The notes under the pieces: generated by a model
Databases searched by the model: none
What the model was told of the DNA's origin: nothing
What the model saw: the letters and a program-made list of their open reading frames with translations, nothing else
In this document: one piece after another, positions 1 to 7,887 of the stretch
Layout: each line of letters begins with the position of its first letter
How positions within the stretch are numbered: the stretch's first letter is position 1
NCBI GenBank assembly: GCA_013042495.1
Contig: JABDQB010000408.1
Span: 1-16,705 of the forward strand
Reading direction: 5' to 3'
Origin: Gemmatimonadota bacterium
Lineage (GTDB): Bacteria; Gemmatimonadota; Gemmatimonadetes; Palauibacterales; Palauibacteraceae
Length of the DNA stretch: 16,705 nucleotides
Program-made: the position numbers and the translations under genes

Positions 1-1
1 G

Positions 2-541
2 GATGAGGGACCGCACGGCAGGGCCACGGTCGCGGGGACTCTTCCCGGATGCACGGCCTGCCACAGCAGCCACGACACGGAACGAATCCCGCCCGACGAG
101 GTAGCGACGACGTGTACGGGTTGCCACGCAACGGATAGTGCGGCCGCAGCACTGGGGGTGGCCATCGAGGGAATCCTCGTAGGCGCCGGGCGGGAGCTGG
201 ACTCCGCGGCGGAGGCGATAGAGGAACTGGTACGGGCGGGACACGAGGTCAGTGACACGCGGTTCCGTTATCGCACGGCTCTCACCCAGTACCGGCAACT
301 GGAGTCAGCGCAGCATGGGTTGGATCTCGAGCAGCTCGAAGACCTGGAGCGCGTAGTGGGTTCGATCTCGCGTGACATCGCGGCGCAGGCCGAAGTGAGC
401 GCCGAGGAGCGCTGGGAGCACAAGCTGTTCCTGATCCCGGTGTGGTTTCTTGCGCTTGCGACCATCTCGTTGGCCGGCTCCAAGCTGTGGCGTCTGCGCG
501 GCGCGGGACCGGATCCGGATTCGGGCCAGGTGGTCGGATGA
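2..541 (+). CDS. Membrane-anchored multiheme cytochrome c, C-terminal part (5' truncated)
   Basis: The frame is open from the window edge, so this is the 3' part (179 residues) of a longer gene. A GTG at 158 is an internal codon, not the true start: two heme c sites, CTACH (50-64) and CTGCH (113-127), lie upstream in the same frame. After the last heme comes a heme-free, Ala/Glu-rich helical stretch of about 90 residues, then a single transmembrane helix (LFLIPVWFLALATISLAG) and a short cytoplasmic tail. This order (hemes, helical domain, C-terminal anchor) is the same as in the nine-heme protein at 11542-12816, so the two are probable paralogs. The stop overlaps the next start by ATGA (538-541), implying translational coupling and perhaps a shared complex. 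Inferred role: periplasm-facing electron carrier attached to the inner membrane. The number of hemes in the full protein is unknown. Confidence 0.85.
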   Translation, partial: DEGPHGRATVAGTLPGCTACHSSHDTERIPPDEVATTCTGCHATDSAAAALGVAIEGILVGAGRELDSAAEAIEELVRAGHEVSDTRFRYRTALTQYRQLESAQHGLDLEQLEDLERVVGSISRDIAAQAEVSAEERWEHKLFLIPVWFLALATISLAGSKLWRLRGAGPDPDSGQVVG

Positions 542-2505
542 CCCGCCACGATCCGGCCAGGCGGAAGCGGTGGCTGCGAATCGCCGGCCAGGGAATCATC
601 CTTCTCGTCCTGCTGGCTGGGCTCGGGACGGTAGGGTTCATCGAGTATGCGGCGCAGCCCAGCTTCTGCACCAACTGCCACAACATGCAACCGTATTACG
701 ATTCCTGGACCACCTCCACGCACCAGGATGTGCCCTGCATCAAGTGCCACTACGCGCCGGGGATCAAGGCTGAGGCGATGGGGAAGGTGCAGGCGGCCAA
801 CCAGGTCGTGAAGTACGTCACGGGCACGTACGGCACGAAGCCGTGGGCCGAGATCGAGGACGCAGCGTGCCTGCGGTCCGGGTGCCACTCGACGCGCAAG
901 ATCGAGGGTGAGCTCGATTTTCTCGGTGTCAGCTTCGACCATCGTCATCACCTCACGGCGCTTCGTCGCGGCAAACAGTTGCGATGCACGAGCTGCCATT
1001 CGCAGATCGTCCAGGGAGATCACGTCGCGGTTACGAAGAGCACGTGCTTCCTTTGCCACTTCCAGGGACGTCCGGAGGGTGAACCCATCGCCGGCTGCAC
1101 GGGCTGCCACGTGGATCCTCCGCTCATTTCCACCGCGGCGGGAGTGATCGATCATCCGCAGTACGTGCGTGACCTGGTCTCCTGCATCTCGTGCCACGAC
1201 CGTGTGACCTCGGGCGACGGAGCGGCGGAGCAGGATCGGTGCTTCGGGTGCCACAACGAACCGGAGAGGATCTCGCTGTTCGAGGATGCGACCATGATGC
1301 ACGAGGTGCACCTTGGTGAGCACAACATTGACTGTCAGTTGTGTCATCGGCCGATCGCGCACGAGGTGGTCGCACACGCCGACGCGACTGAGCTCGACTG
1401 CGCGGGCTGTCACCAGGGTACGCACGCGGCGCAGCGCAACCTGTACACGGGCACCGGAGGACATGGCGCCGAAGACGATCCGAGTGTCATGTACCAGGCC
1501 CGGGTCTCGTGCGGGAGCTGCCACGGACTCCCCCGCGAGATCGCCGGTCACGAACAGGTTCAGGCGGCGGGTGAAGCGACCTGTCTGGCCTGCCACGGTA
1601 CCCGGTACGTCAACATCCTGCCATCGTGGCAAGCGGAGATGGACGGCAAGCTGAGCCGCGTGTCGGCGATCGTGCGAGCGGCCTCCTCGGCGCCACGAAT
1701 CGGCTCTGCCGCGCAGCAAGCGACGGCCGACAGCTTGCTGGCCCTTGCGAGCGACAACGTCGAACTCGTCTCGGTGGGACAGAGCGCACACAACATCGGG
1801 TACGCGGACGCCCTTCTTCGTGCGGCCGTGGCCTACGTGGATCGCGCGGCCCGAAGCGGCGGTCTCAATTACGACGCGCCTTCCGTGAGCCTCGGCACAC
1901 CGGTAGCAGAGAACGCGTGTCTGGGCTGCCACCTGGGCGTGGATCGCCAGGAGGGTACGTGGAAGGGCGCGCGGTTCTCGCATCAGCCGCACGTGGGAGA
2001 GGCTGACCTTCCGTGCTCCGCGTGCCATACAGGCGTGGAAGAGCACGGCGGCATCGCCCTGGCTTCCCGGGCGGCGTGCTCTGACTGCCATCATAGCGGG
2101 GCGATCACGTGCGAAACGTGCCACGCCGGCGGCGCCCAGGCTCCGTCCGGGACGATCGCCACGGCAACGGGCGATTTTCCTCACCCGACTCACGTGGCGC
2201 TCGGTTTCCCGTGTGCGACGTGCCACGGCGACAGCCCGGGCTCGCCGAGTGCGGAGCTATGCGAGAACTGCCATGGAGCCCACCACCAGCCGGAGGCCAC
2301 GTGCCTGAGCTGCCACAAGGAGGGAGTGCTCCAGATCCATCCCGTCGTGGCGCACCAGGGATGCACCGTATGCCACGGTGAGGCGATCGACGGTGTGAAC
2401 GAGTGGTCCCGAAACGTCTGCACGGTGTGCCATGCCGATCGGGTCGAGCATAATGCCCCGGTGGCATGCGAGATGTGCCATGAGGTCCCGGCGCTGGGAC
2501 AATAG
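538..2505 (+). CDS. NapC/NirT-type quinol-oxidising cytochrome c fused to a large multiheme domain (22 heme motifs)
   Basis: I chose the ATG at 538. It overlaps the upstream stop (ATGA), has AGGTGG at 528-533, and gives a proper N-terminal anchor; an in-frame start at 442 would add 32 unrelated residues overlapping the upstream gene. The product is 655 residues. Residues about 13-35 form one transmembrane helix, followed at C44 by CTNCHNMQPYYDSW, typical of NapC/NirT/NrfH menaquinol dehydrogenases. There are 21 CXXCH motifs plus one CX4CH (C111-H117). They form two blocks: 12 hemes (residues 44-353) and 10 hemes (461-648), separated by about 107 heme-free, helix-rich residues containing HNIGYADALL, a pattern seen in other large multiheme cytochromes. 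NapC-family proteins usually have four to seven hemes, so this is a large fusion. Inferred role: takes electrons from membrane menaquinol and stores or passes them along a periplasmic heme wire. No catalytic CXXCK heme is seen. Confidence 0.9.
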   Translation: MTRHDPARRKRWLRIAGQGIILLVLLAGLGTVGFIEYAAQPSFCTNCHNMQPYYDSWTTSTHQDVPCIKCHYAPGIKAEAMGKVQAANQVVKYVTGTYGTKPWAEIEDAACLRSGCHSTRKIEGELDFLGVSFDHRHHLTALRRGKQLRCTSCHSQIVQGDHVAVTKSTCFLCHFQGRPEGEPIAGCTGCHVDPPLISTAAGVIDHPQYVRDLVSCISCHDRVTSGDGAAEQDRCFGCHNEPERISLFEDATMMHEVHLGEHNIDCQLCHRPIAHEVVAHADATELDCAGCHQGTHAAQRNLYTGTGGHGAEDDPSVMYQARVSCGSCHGLPREIAGHEQVQAAGEATCLACHGTRYVNILPSWQAEMDGKLSRVSAIVRAASSAPRIGSAAQQATADSLLALASDNVELVSVGQSAHNIGYADALLRAAVAYVDRAARSGGLNYDAPSVSLGTPVAENACLGCHLGVDRQEGTWKGARFSHQPHVGEADLPCSACHTGVEEHGGIALASRAACSDCHHSGAITCETCHAGGAQAPSGTIATATGDFPHPTHVALGFPCATCHGDSPGSPSAELCENCHGAHHQPEATCLSCHKEGVLQIHPVVAHQGCTVCHGEAIDGVNEWSRNVCTVCHADRVEHNAPVACEMCHEVPALGQ

Positions 2506-2524
2506 GCCGATCCGCGGACTCGTG

Positions 2525-2542
2525 CGGGCGGCCCGCCGCCCG
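2525..2542 (+). terminator. GC-rich hairpin after the NapC-type gene
   Basis: A 7-bp perfect stem (CGGGCGG/CCGCCCG) with a 4-nt CCCG loop lies 20 bases after the stop at 2505. No T-run follows, so it may be an RNA-stability hairpin or a weak or factor-assisted terminator rather than a classical intrinsic terminator. The rest of 2506-2654 is locally AT-rich around 2576-2618 and probably holds the promoter of the next gene, but I see no convincing -35/-10 pair. Confidence 0.4.
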
Positions 2543-2654
2543 TGACCAGGCCATCACGCTGGGCAGTTGTGTCCCTGTAACTTATTCTACGACAATTACT
2601 TCACTCCTATAGACAACCACCGACACAAGGTCCGTTCGGATCTGTCTCCGCGGC

Positions 2655-4709
2655 ATGGATAGTGCTGCTTCTCGTCGCCAGAGTCGCTCTTCCACCTGTA
2701 ACGGGATGCTGCAAGACATGCTGAGCCATTGGCCCCATCCGGCGCATATGCTGGCGGCCGTATTTGGCGTAGCGATACTCGCCACCAGTCTGCCCGCGCA
2801 GGAGAATCGGTTCTGTCTCGCCTGCCACGGAGACACCGCCAACTTCGCCGGACGAGCGGACTCTGCCCGCCTCGTCGTAACGCAGGACGAATTCGCCGGC
2901 TCGGTGCACGGCGGTTTCGGAATGTCCTGTGTTACCTGTCACCAGGGCTTCGAATTCCCACACCCCGATGAGTACGAGCCGGTCCGCTGCGGCGCCTGCC
3001 ACGCGGGAGAAGGCCGGGAATACGTCGGGAGCGTGCACGGGTACGCCGCGGAGCGCGGTAACCCTCGGGCGCCCACATGTGCGGGCTGTCACGGGGACCA
3101 CGACATACGCCGAAGCTCGGACCCGGAGTCGCACACATACCACGCGCGGGTCGCCGAGACGTGCACCGAATGTCACAGTACGGGCGGTCTACTGACGGAC
3201 GAGTACCTCAAACTGCCCACACCGGCACTCCAGTACGCCCAATCGGTGCACGGGACGGCCAATGGCAACGGGCCCTCGAAGGCGGCCACGTGCACGGACT
3301 GCCACGGGGTCCATGATCTCAGGGGTCACTACGATCCCGATTCCAAGATCAACCGGCGCAACGTGTCCGCGACCTGCGGCGCCTGTCACCCCAGGGTTAC
3401 TGCCGACTACGACCGCTCGATTCACGGCAGGGCCGTGGCGGCGGGCGTGAGCGACAGTCCCACGTGCACGGACTGCCACGGGGAACACTTGATCCTGCAC
3501 CCGGACGACCCGGACGCCGGGACGCACTCCGGGCACCTGGCTACCCAGCTGTGCGGCGATTGCCACAACGACCCTGTTATCATCGCCAAGTACAGTCTGC
3601 AGGAGGAGGTGGTTCTCTCCTACAGCGACAGCTACCACGGGTGGGCCACGCGGCGGGCCAGCCGAACATCAGCCACGTGCGTGAGCTGCCACACCACGCA
3701 CCTGGTGCTCCCGGCCGATGACCCTGAGTCGTCGGTCTCCGAAGGCAACGTGGTAGCCACGTGTCGGCAGTGCCACGACGCGGCAACTCCTGCTTTTTCC
3801 AAATCTTACGACCATCGTGCAGCGTCGGTCGCGTCGAACAAGGGCCGGCGAATCGTCCGTTCGATCTACATCGTTTTGATCATCGTAGTCATTGGCGGCA
3901 TGGCGATCCATAATGCCATCATCTTCAACTACTACATGGTCGAGAAGCGCCGAGCGGACGCCCGGGAGAGAGGCTTCCTCCGATTCGACCGGGTCCAGAT
4001 CGCGCAGCATGCCATGTTGGCCTCGTCCTTCATTTTGCTGGTCATCACGGGTTTCGCTCTCCGGTACCCGGAAGCGGGGTGGGCGCGGGTGATGGGACTC
4101 TCGTATTTGGCGGAACCCGTAAGGTCGACCCTGCACCGCGCCCTGGGCGTCGGGCTGATTCTCTTCGGGATCGTTCACGTCCTGTACATTCTGTTCAAGA
4201 GGCGCGGACGGGATGAGTTCAAGGCGATGACGCCGAACGCAACGGACGCGAAAGACTTTGTCGACAACATGCGCTTCTACACGTGGCGTTCTCCGAACCG
4301 GGCCCGCTTCGGACGCTACGATTACACTCAGAAGGCCGAGTACTGGGCGCTGGTGTGGGGCACGGTGCTCATGGCGCTCACGGGCGTAGTCCTGTGGTTC
4401 CCGGCCTGGGCCACCGGGTTGTTCCCGACCTGGATCGTATCCATCTCCGAGACCATCCACTTCTACGAGGCCTGGCTCGCGACGCTGGCCATCGTCGTGT
4501 GGCATTTCTTCTTCGTGCTCTTCCACCCCGAGGTGTATCCGATGAGCTGGATATGGCTGACGGGGAAGATGCCCGAGCATGAGGCCCGAGCGGTTCATGG
4601 TCGCTGGTATGACGAAGAACTGGCAGGCGGGTTGGACGTGCAAAACCGCCTGTCGACAGACGACGACCGCATCGCAAGAGGATCCGGGGAAGCGGACGCA
4701 CCCACCTGA
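2655..4709 (+). CDS. CbcL-like quinol oxidoreductase: 11-heme cytochrome c domain fused to cytochrome b membrane domain
   Basis: The longest frame gives 684 residues, but the start is uncertain. ATGs at 2706 and 2718 are also possible; the latter gives a compact Sec signal peptide (hydrophobic MLAAVFGVAILATSLPAQ). No start has a strong ribosome binding site. Numbering from 2655, eleven CXXCH motifs run from C54 to C370, interleaved with repeated SVHG/SIHG and CTDCHG-H elements that supply distal His ligands. A helix near 402-424 then anchors the protein. It is followed by a four-helix cytochrome b domain with candidate heme b ligands H452, H494, H508, H602 and H617 and the FHPEVYPMSWIWLTGKM segment found in this b-type family (FdnI/HydC-like). 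Fusion of periplasmic c hemes to such a b domain is the architecture of Geobacter CbcL, an inner-membrane menaquinol oxidoreductase for low-potential extracellular acceptors. The same role is inferred here by architecture only. Confidence 0.88.
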   Translation: MDSAASRRQSRSSTCNGMLQDMLSHWPHPAHMLAAVFGVAILATSLPAQENRFCLACHGDTANFAGRADSARLVVTQDEFAGSVHGGFGMSCVTCHQGFEFPHPDEYEPVRCGACHAGEGREYVGSVHGYAAERGNPRAPTCAGCHGDHDIRRSSDPESHTYHARVAETCTECHSTGGLLTDEYLKLPTPALQYAQSVHGTANGNGPSKAATCTDCHGVHDLRGHYDPDSKINRRNVSATCGACHPRVTADYDRSIHGRAVAAGVSDSPTCTDCHGEHLILHPDDPDAGTHSGHLATQLCGDCHNDPVIIAKYSLQEEVVLSYSDSYHGWATRRASRTSATCVSCHTTHLVLPADDPESSVSEGNVVATCRQCHDAATPAFSKSYDHRAASVASNKGRRIVRSIYIVLIIVVIGGMAIHNAIIFNYYMVEKRRADARERGFLRFDRVQIAQHAMLASSFILLVITGFALRYPEAGWARVMGLSYLAEPVRSTLHRALGVGLILFGIVHVLYILFKRRGRDEFKAMTPNATDAKDFVDNMRFYTWRSPNRARFGRYDYTQKAEYWALVWGTVLMALTGVVLWFPAWATGLFPTWIVSISETIHFYEAWLATLAIVVWHFFFVLFHPEVYPMSWIWLTGKMPEHEARAVHGRWYDEELAGGLDVQNRLSTDDDRIARGSGEADAPT

Positions 4710-4734
4710 CATGTGACTTTATGACCCACCCGCC

Positions 4735-4776
4735 TGGAGGGCTCGGAATCGAGCCCTCCATCACAACTCATTTTTT
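4735..4776 (+). terminator. Strong hairpin with delayed T-run after the first CbcL-like gene
   Basis: A perfect 11-bp inverted repeat (TGGAGGGCTCG / CGAGCCCTCCA, 4735-4760) with a GAAT loop starts 25 bases after the stop at 4709. A run of six T (4771-4776) follows after ten bases. The stem is very stable, but the T-run is further away than in a textbook intrinsic terminator. It probably ends or stabilises the upstream transcript and separates the two CbcL-like genes into different transcription units. Confidence 0.65.
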
Positions 4777-4802
4777 AACAAACAGATAGAGATACTGCGA
4801 CT

Positions 4803-4837
4803 TGTGTCCGCTTCTTGCAGTGTAAGACCCGGACACA
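4803..4837. promoter_or_regulatory. 8-bp inverted repeat upstream of the 19-heme gene (possible operator)
   Basis: TGTGTCCG (4803-4810) and CGGACACA (4830-4837) are exact inverted copies separated by 19 bases, about 70 bases before the start at 4910. A related but less regular pair, TTGTGTC (2567-2573) and GACACAA (2622-2628), lies upstream of the paralogous gene at 2655. This could be a regulator site or a 5'-leader hairpin. With such short arms, chance cannot be excluded. Confidence 0.3.
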
Positions 4838-4900
4838 CTTCCCGGCCAGGCGAGGGAGCGCGTCCGAACCGAGGGAACGAACTCACATGCCCAGATACCC

Positions 4901-4904
4901 GGAG
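4901..4904 (+). promoter_or_regulatory. Ribosome binding site for the 19-heme CbcL-like gene
   Basis: GGAG ends five bases before the ATG at 4910. It supports this start, which is followed directly by a signal peptide. Confidence 0.7.
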
Positions 4905-4909
4905 ATTCG

Positions 4910-7738
4910 ATGCACTTGCTGACTCCAGGCGGACATAGAGGCGTTGTTGGGCTCGCAGCGATCATCGGGCTCGTCTCGCTCCTGCCCGGCAGTGCGGGAG
5001 CGCAGGACATCGATTGCCTCATGTGCCACGAGAACCCCGCTTTCTGGGAAAGCCGGGACGACGGCGACCGTTTTGTGGTGATGCAGGAGACGCTGGAGCA
5101 GTCGACCCACAACCGCCTGCGCTGCGTGGACTGCCACCAGGGCCTCACGTTCCCGCACCCGGAAGACCGGGCCCGCGTGAACTGCGCCCGATGCCACGGC
5201 ACGACCGGTCGCCAGCACGCCGAATCGCTGCACGGACTTGCGGCCGCCAGGCGCGATCCCCTGGCACCTTCGTGTGCGACCTGCCACGGCACACATGACG
5301 TACGCTCCTCCCGCGACCCGGCCTCGTCCACGTCGGTGATGAACATCCCCTTCCTGTGCGGCGAGTGCCACCAGGAGGGAACGGAGGTGTCGGAGAGGCT
5401 CGACATCCCGCAGGACCGGATCCTGGAGAACTACTCGCTTTCCATTCATGGGGCGGGACTCTTCCAGCAGGGACTGACGGTCACGGCCGTCTGCACGTCA
5501 TGTCATACATCGCATTTCATTCTCCCGCACACCGACGACCGATCCAGCATCCACGTCGCGAACGTGGCGGGAACGTGCATGCAGTGCCACGGCAGGATCG
5601 AGGAGGTTCACCTGCAGGCCATCGAGGGACGCCTGTGGGAGGAAGAACCGCACAAGATCCCGCCCTGCGTGGACTGTCATCAACCGCACAAGATCCGGCG
5701 TGTGTTTTATGACGCGGGGGTCGCGACACAGGACTGCCTGGAATGCCACGGCGACCCCGAGCTGGTGGTCGAAGAGGAGGGGGGGGTGCAGCGATCCCTC
5801 TTCGTTGACCAGTCGGTGAGGGCCGAGTCCGGACATGCCGAAACGGGGTGCTCCCAATGTCACGTCGACGTGACACCGATCTACGAAGATCGGCCGTGTG
5901 AGGCGATCGAGCCCGAGGTGGACTGTGCCATCTGCCACCCGGTGCAGATAGAGGAATTCGGGTCCAGCATGCACGGAACGCTGGCGACTCAGGGCGACCC
6001 GGACGCGCCGACGTGCGGCGACTGCCACGAGCGCCACGCGGAGTTCGAGCAAACGAATCCATCCTCGCCGATCTATCCGCGCAACGTTCCGGAGCTGTGC
6101 TCCCAGTGCCATATGGCGGGAGAACCGGCGGCACGGCGTATCGAGCGCACCGGAGCGGATATCGTACAAGGCTACGAGATGAGCATCCACGGCAAGGGAC
6201 TGCTCCAGAGCGGACTCGTAGTCACGGCGACCTGCACGGACTGTCACGGGGCGCACACGGAGCTGCCCGCCACCGAAGCCGCTTCGATGATCCATCCGAA
6301 CAACGTCGCCGGGACGTGCGGCGAGTGTCACCACGGGATCGAAGAGCAGTTCCGCGAGAGCGTGCACTGGCCCGAGGACGGCGACTTCGCCAACGGAGGA
6401 GGGGAGCACAACTACCCGACGTGCGAGGATTGTCACACGTCTCACACGATCAGCCGTACGGATCGCGACGACTTTCGCATGCTGATGATGAGCCAGTGTG
6501 GAAGGTGCCACGAGGACGAATCAGAGACCTTCTTCGATACGTACCACGGGAAGGTGTCCAGAGCCGGGGCGGCCACCGCGGCCAAGTGCTACGATTGCCA
6601 CGGCACGCATAATGTCCTGCCCACGACAGAACCGGCGTCGACGCTCAGTCGCCGCAACATCGTCGAGACATGTGCTCAGTGCCATCCGGGGGCGAACCGG
6701 CGTTTCACCGGGTATCTGACGCACGCCACGCACCACGACCCGGAGCAATACCCGTGGCTGTTCTGGACCTTCTGGTTCATGGCGAGCCTTCTCATCGGGA
6801 CTCTGACCTTCGCCAGCATTCACACCTTCGCCTGGTTGTGGCGCCTGTGGCGGTCGCCCGAGGACTGGAAACACGAGCCGGTGGTAGGAGCGGTCGAAGC
6901 CGGCGCGGAGCCGCCGCTGCAGTACAGGCGTTTCACCAAGTTCCAGCGATCGCTCCACGGCGTGATGATGGTCAGTTTCATGCTCCTGGCCCTGACCGGC
7001 ATGGCGCTCAAGTTCTCGTACATGGGATGGGCCCAGGCGCTCGCCTGGTTCCTCGGCGGCTTCGAAGCCATGGGAGTGTGGCACCGGGTAGGAGCGGTTG
7101 CGCTCTTCGCAGTGTTCTTCGTTCACCTGTTCGACGTGCGGAAGCAGAAGCTGCGCGCGGGCCAGACGTGGCTCCAGTACATCACGTCCCGAGATTCGCT
7201 CGTGTTCAACGGGGACGACGTCCGCGAATTCAAGGCTTCCATCAAGTGGTTCACGGGCCGGGGGCCCAGACCGAACTACGGACGCTACACCTATTGGGAG
7301 AAGTTCGACTATTTCGCGGTATTCTGGGGGATGTTCGTAATTGGATCCACCGGTTTTCTCCTCTGGTTCCCCGAGCTGTTCACGATTCTGCTGCCGGGTT
7401 GGCTGGTGAACGTGGCGACGATCATCCACAGCGATGAGGCGTTGCTCGCAGTGGCGTTCATCTTCACGATCCACTTCTTCAACACGCACTTTCGTCTGGA
7501 CAAGTTTCCCATGGATCCAGTGATCTTCACGGGGCGCGTGCCGGTGGAAGAGTTGAAGATGGACAAGCCCAGGGAATACGAACGGATGGTGAGTTCGGGC
7601 GAGTTCGAGGAACGTCTCGTGCCCCCGTACCCACGCCGCGTCGAGATGATCTTCCGGATCATCGGGTTCACGATGCTCGGGATCGGGATATTCCTGGTTC
7701 TCCACATCGTGTATTCGGCGTTGTTCGGCTACCGCTAG
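4910..7738 (+). CDS. CbcL-like quinol oxidoreductase: 19-heme cytochrome c domain fused to cytochrome b membrane domain
   Basis: The product is 942 residues. The start is supported by GGAG at 4901 and a Sec signal peptide (hydrophobic core residues 11-30, probable cleavage after SAGA). Nineteen CXXCH motifs run from C36 to C588. The periplasmic part contains an internal duplication: residues about 106-282 and 353-536 align motif for motif (for example SLHG/SMHG and VAGTC-QCH/VAGTCGECH), with a third partial copy after them. A helix from about 616-642 precedes a cytochrome b domain with paired membrane His (SLHG, VWHRVG, FFVHLF, IIHSDEA, TIHFFNTHF), and a final extra helix lies near 913-938 that the 2655 paralog lacks. 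The architecture matches the CbcL family, but with roughly twice as many c hemes as its neighbour. Inferred role: menaquinol oxidation in the inner membrane with electron export along the periplasmic heme array. It appears to be transcribed separately from 2655-4709. Confidence 0.9.
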   Translation: MHLLTPGGHRGVVGLAAIIGLVSLLPGSAGAQDIDCLMCHENPAFWESRDDGDRFVVMQETLEQSTHNRLRCVDCHQGLTFPHPEDRARVNCARCHGTTGRQHAESLHGLAAARRDPLAPSCATCHGTHDVRSSRDPASSTSVMNIPFLCGECHQEGTEVSERLDIPQDRILENYSLSIHGAGLFQQGLTVTAVCTSCHTSHFILPHTDDRSSIHVANVAGTCMQCHGRIEEVHLQAIEGRLWEEEPHKIPPCVDCHQPHKIRRVFYDAGVATQDCLECHGDPELVVEEEGGVQRSLFVDQSVRAESGHAETGCSQCHVDVTPIYEDRPCEAIEPEVDCAICHPVQIEEFGSSMHGTLATQGDPDAPTCGDCHERHAEFEQTNPSSPIYPRNVPELCSQCHMAGEPAARRIERTGADIVQGYEMSIHGKGLLQSGLVVTATCTDCHGAHTELPATEAASMIHPNNVAGTCGECHHGIEEQFRESVHWPEDGDFANGGGEHNYPTCEDCHTSHTISRTDRDDFRMLMMSQCGRCHEDESETFFDTYHGKVSRAGAATAAKCYDCHGTHNVLPTTEPASTLSRRNIVETCAQCHPGANRRFTGYLTHATHHDPEQYPWLFWTFWFMASLLIGTLTFASIHTFAWLWRLWRSPEDWKHEPVVGAVEAGAEPPLQYRRFTKFQRSLHGVMMVSFMLLALTGMALKFSYMGWAQALAWFLGGFEAMGVWHRVGAVALFAVFFVHLFDVRKQKLRAGQTWLQYITSRDSLVFNGDDVREFKASIKWFTGRGPRPNYGRYTYWEKFDYFAVFWGMFVIGSTGFLLWFPELFTILLPGWLVNVATIIHSDEALLAVAFIFTIHFFNTHFRLDKFPMDPVIFTGRVPVEELKMDKPREYERMVSSGEFEERLVPPYPRRVEMIFRIIGFTMLGIGIFLVLHIVYSALFGYR
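5225..5755 (+). repeat. Internal heme-module repeat, copy 1 (protein level)
   Basis: This encodes residues about 106-282 of the 19-heme protein, with six CXXCH motifs (CATCH, CGECH, CTSCH, CMQCH, CVDCH, CLECH). It aligns with copy 2 at a constant offset of 247 residues (254 after a 7-residue insertion). Matching landmarks are the SLHG-DP-AP-CATCH block, SIHGAGLFQQGL, VANVAGTC and GRIEEVH. The DNA has diverged, so this is an ancient duplication. Confidence 0.75.
5966..6517 (+). repeat. Internal heme-module repeat, copy 2 (protein level)
   Basis: This encodes residues about 353-536 with six CXXCH motifs (CGDCH, CSQCH, CTDCH, CGECH, CEDCH, CGRCH), in the same order and nearly the same spacing as copy 1. 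Landmarks are SMHGTLATQGDPDAP, SIHGKGLLQSGL, NNVAGTCGECH and HGIEEQF. It carries a short Gly-rich insertion (GDFANGGGEH) before CEDCH that copy 1 lacks. Confidence 0.75.
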
Positions 7739-7746
7739 CAGCCGTT

Positions 7747-7775
7747 GCGGGCTCGGCCGAATGGGCCGGGCCCGC
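7747..7775 (+). terminator. Long GC-rich hairpin after the 19-heme gene
   Basis: The arms GCGGGCTCGGCC (7747-7758) and GGCCGGGCCCGC (7764-7775) form a 12-bp stem with one G-U pair and a 5-base loop, beginning nine bases after the stop at 7738. There is no T-run. It is a likely transcript end or 3' stabiliser in a high-GC genome, separating this gene from the porin operon. The remaining bases to 7887 show no promoter I would defend. Confidence 0.5.
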
Positions 7776-7887
7776 CCGCTGTCGACAGCCATCCGGCCGG
7801 ACTTGATCCCGTTCGCCCCCCCGGCCATGTTCATAGAGCCGTCCAGAAGTCCGTGACAGGTAACCTCAAGCGCGTCGGAGCAGGACC

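Noticed and set aside
442..537. Upstream in-frame start for the NapC-type gene
   Set aside because: It would overlap the upstream gene by 100 bases and add a non-membrane tail before the anchor helix. The ATG at 538 has the ATGA junction and a ribosome binding site.
268..2226. Long antisense open frame (652 codons) opposite the NapC-type gene
   Set aside because: It is a mirror of GC-rich coding sequence. The + strand carries 22 ordered heme motifs, while the antisense product is Arg/His/Val-rich with no recognisable domain. The same applies to the long antisense frames at 3669-4712, 5498-6511, 6521-7834, 9240-10367, 12946-13941 and 15318-16364.
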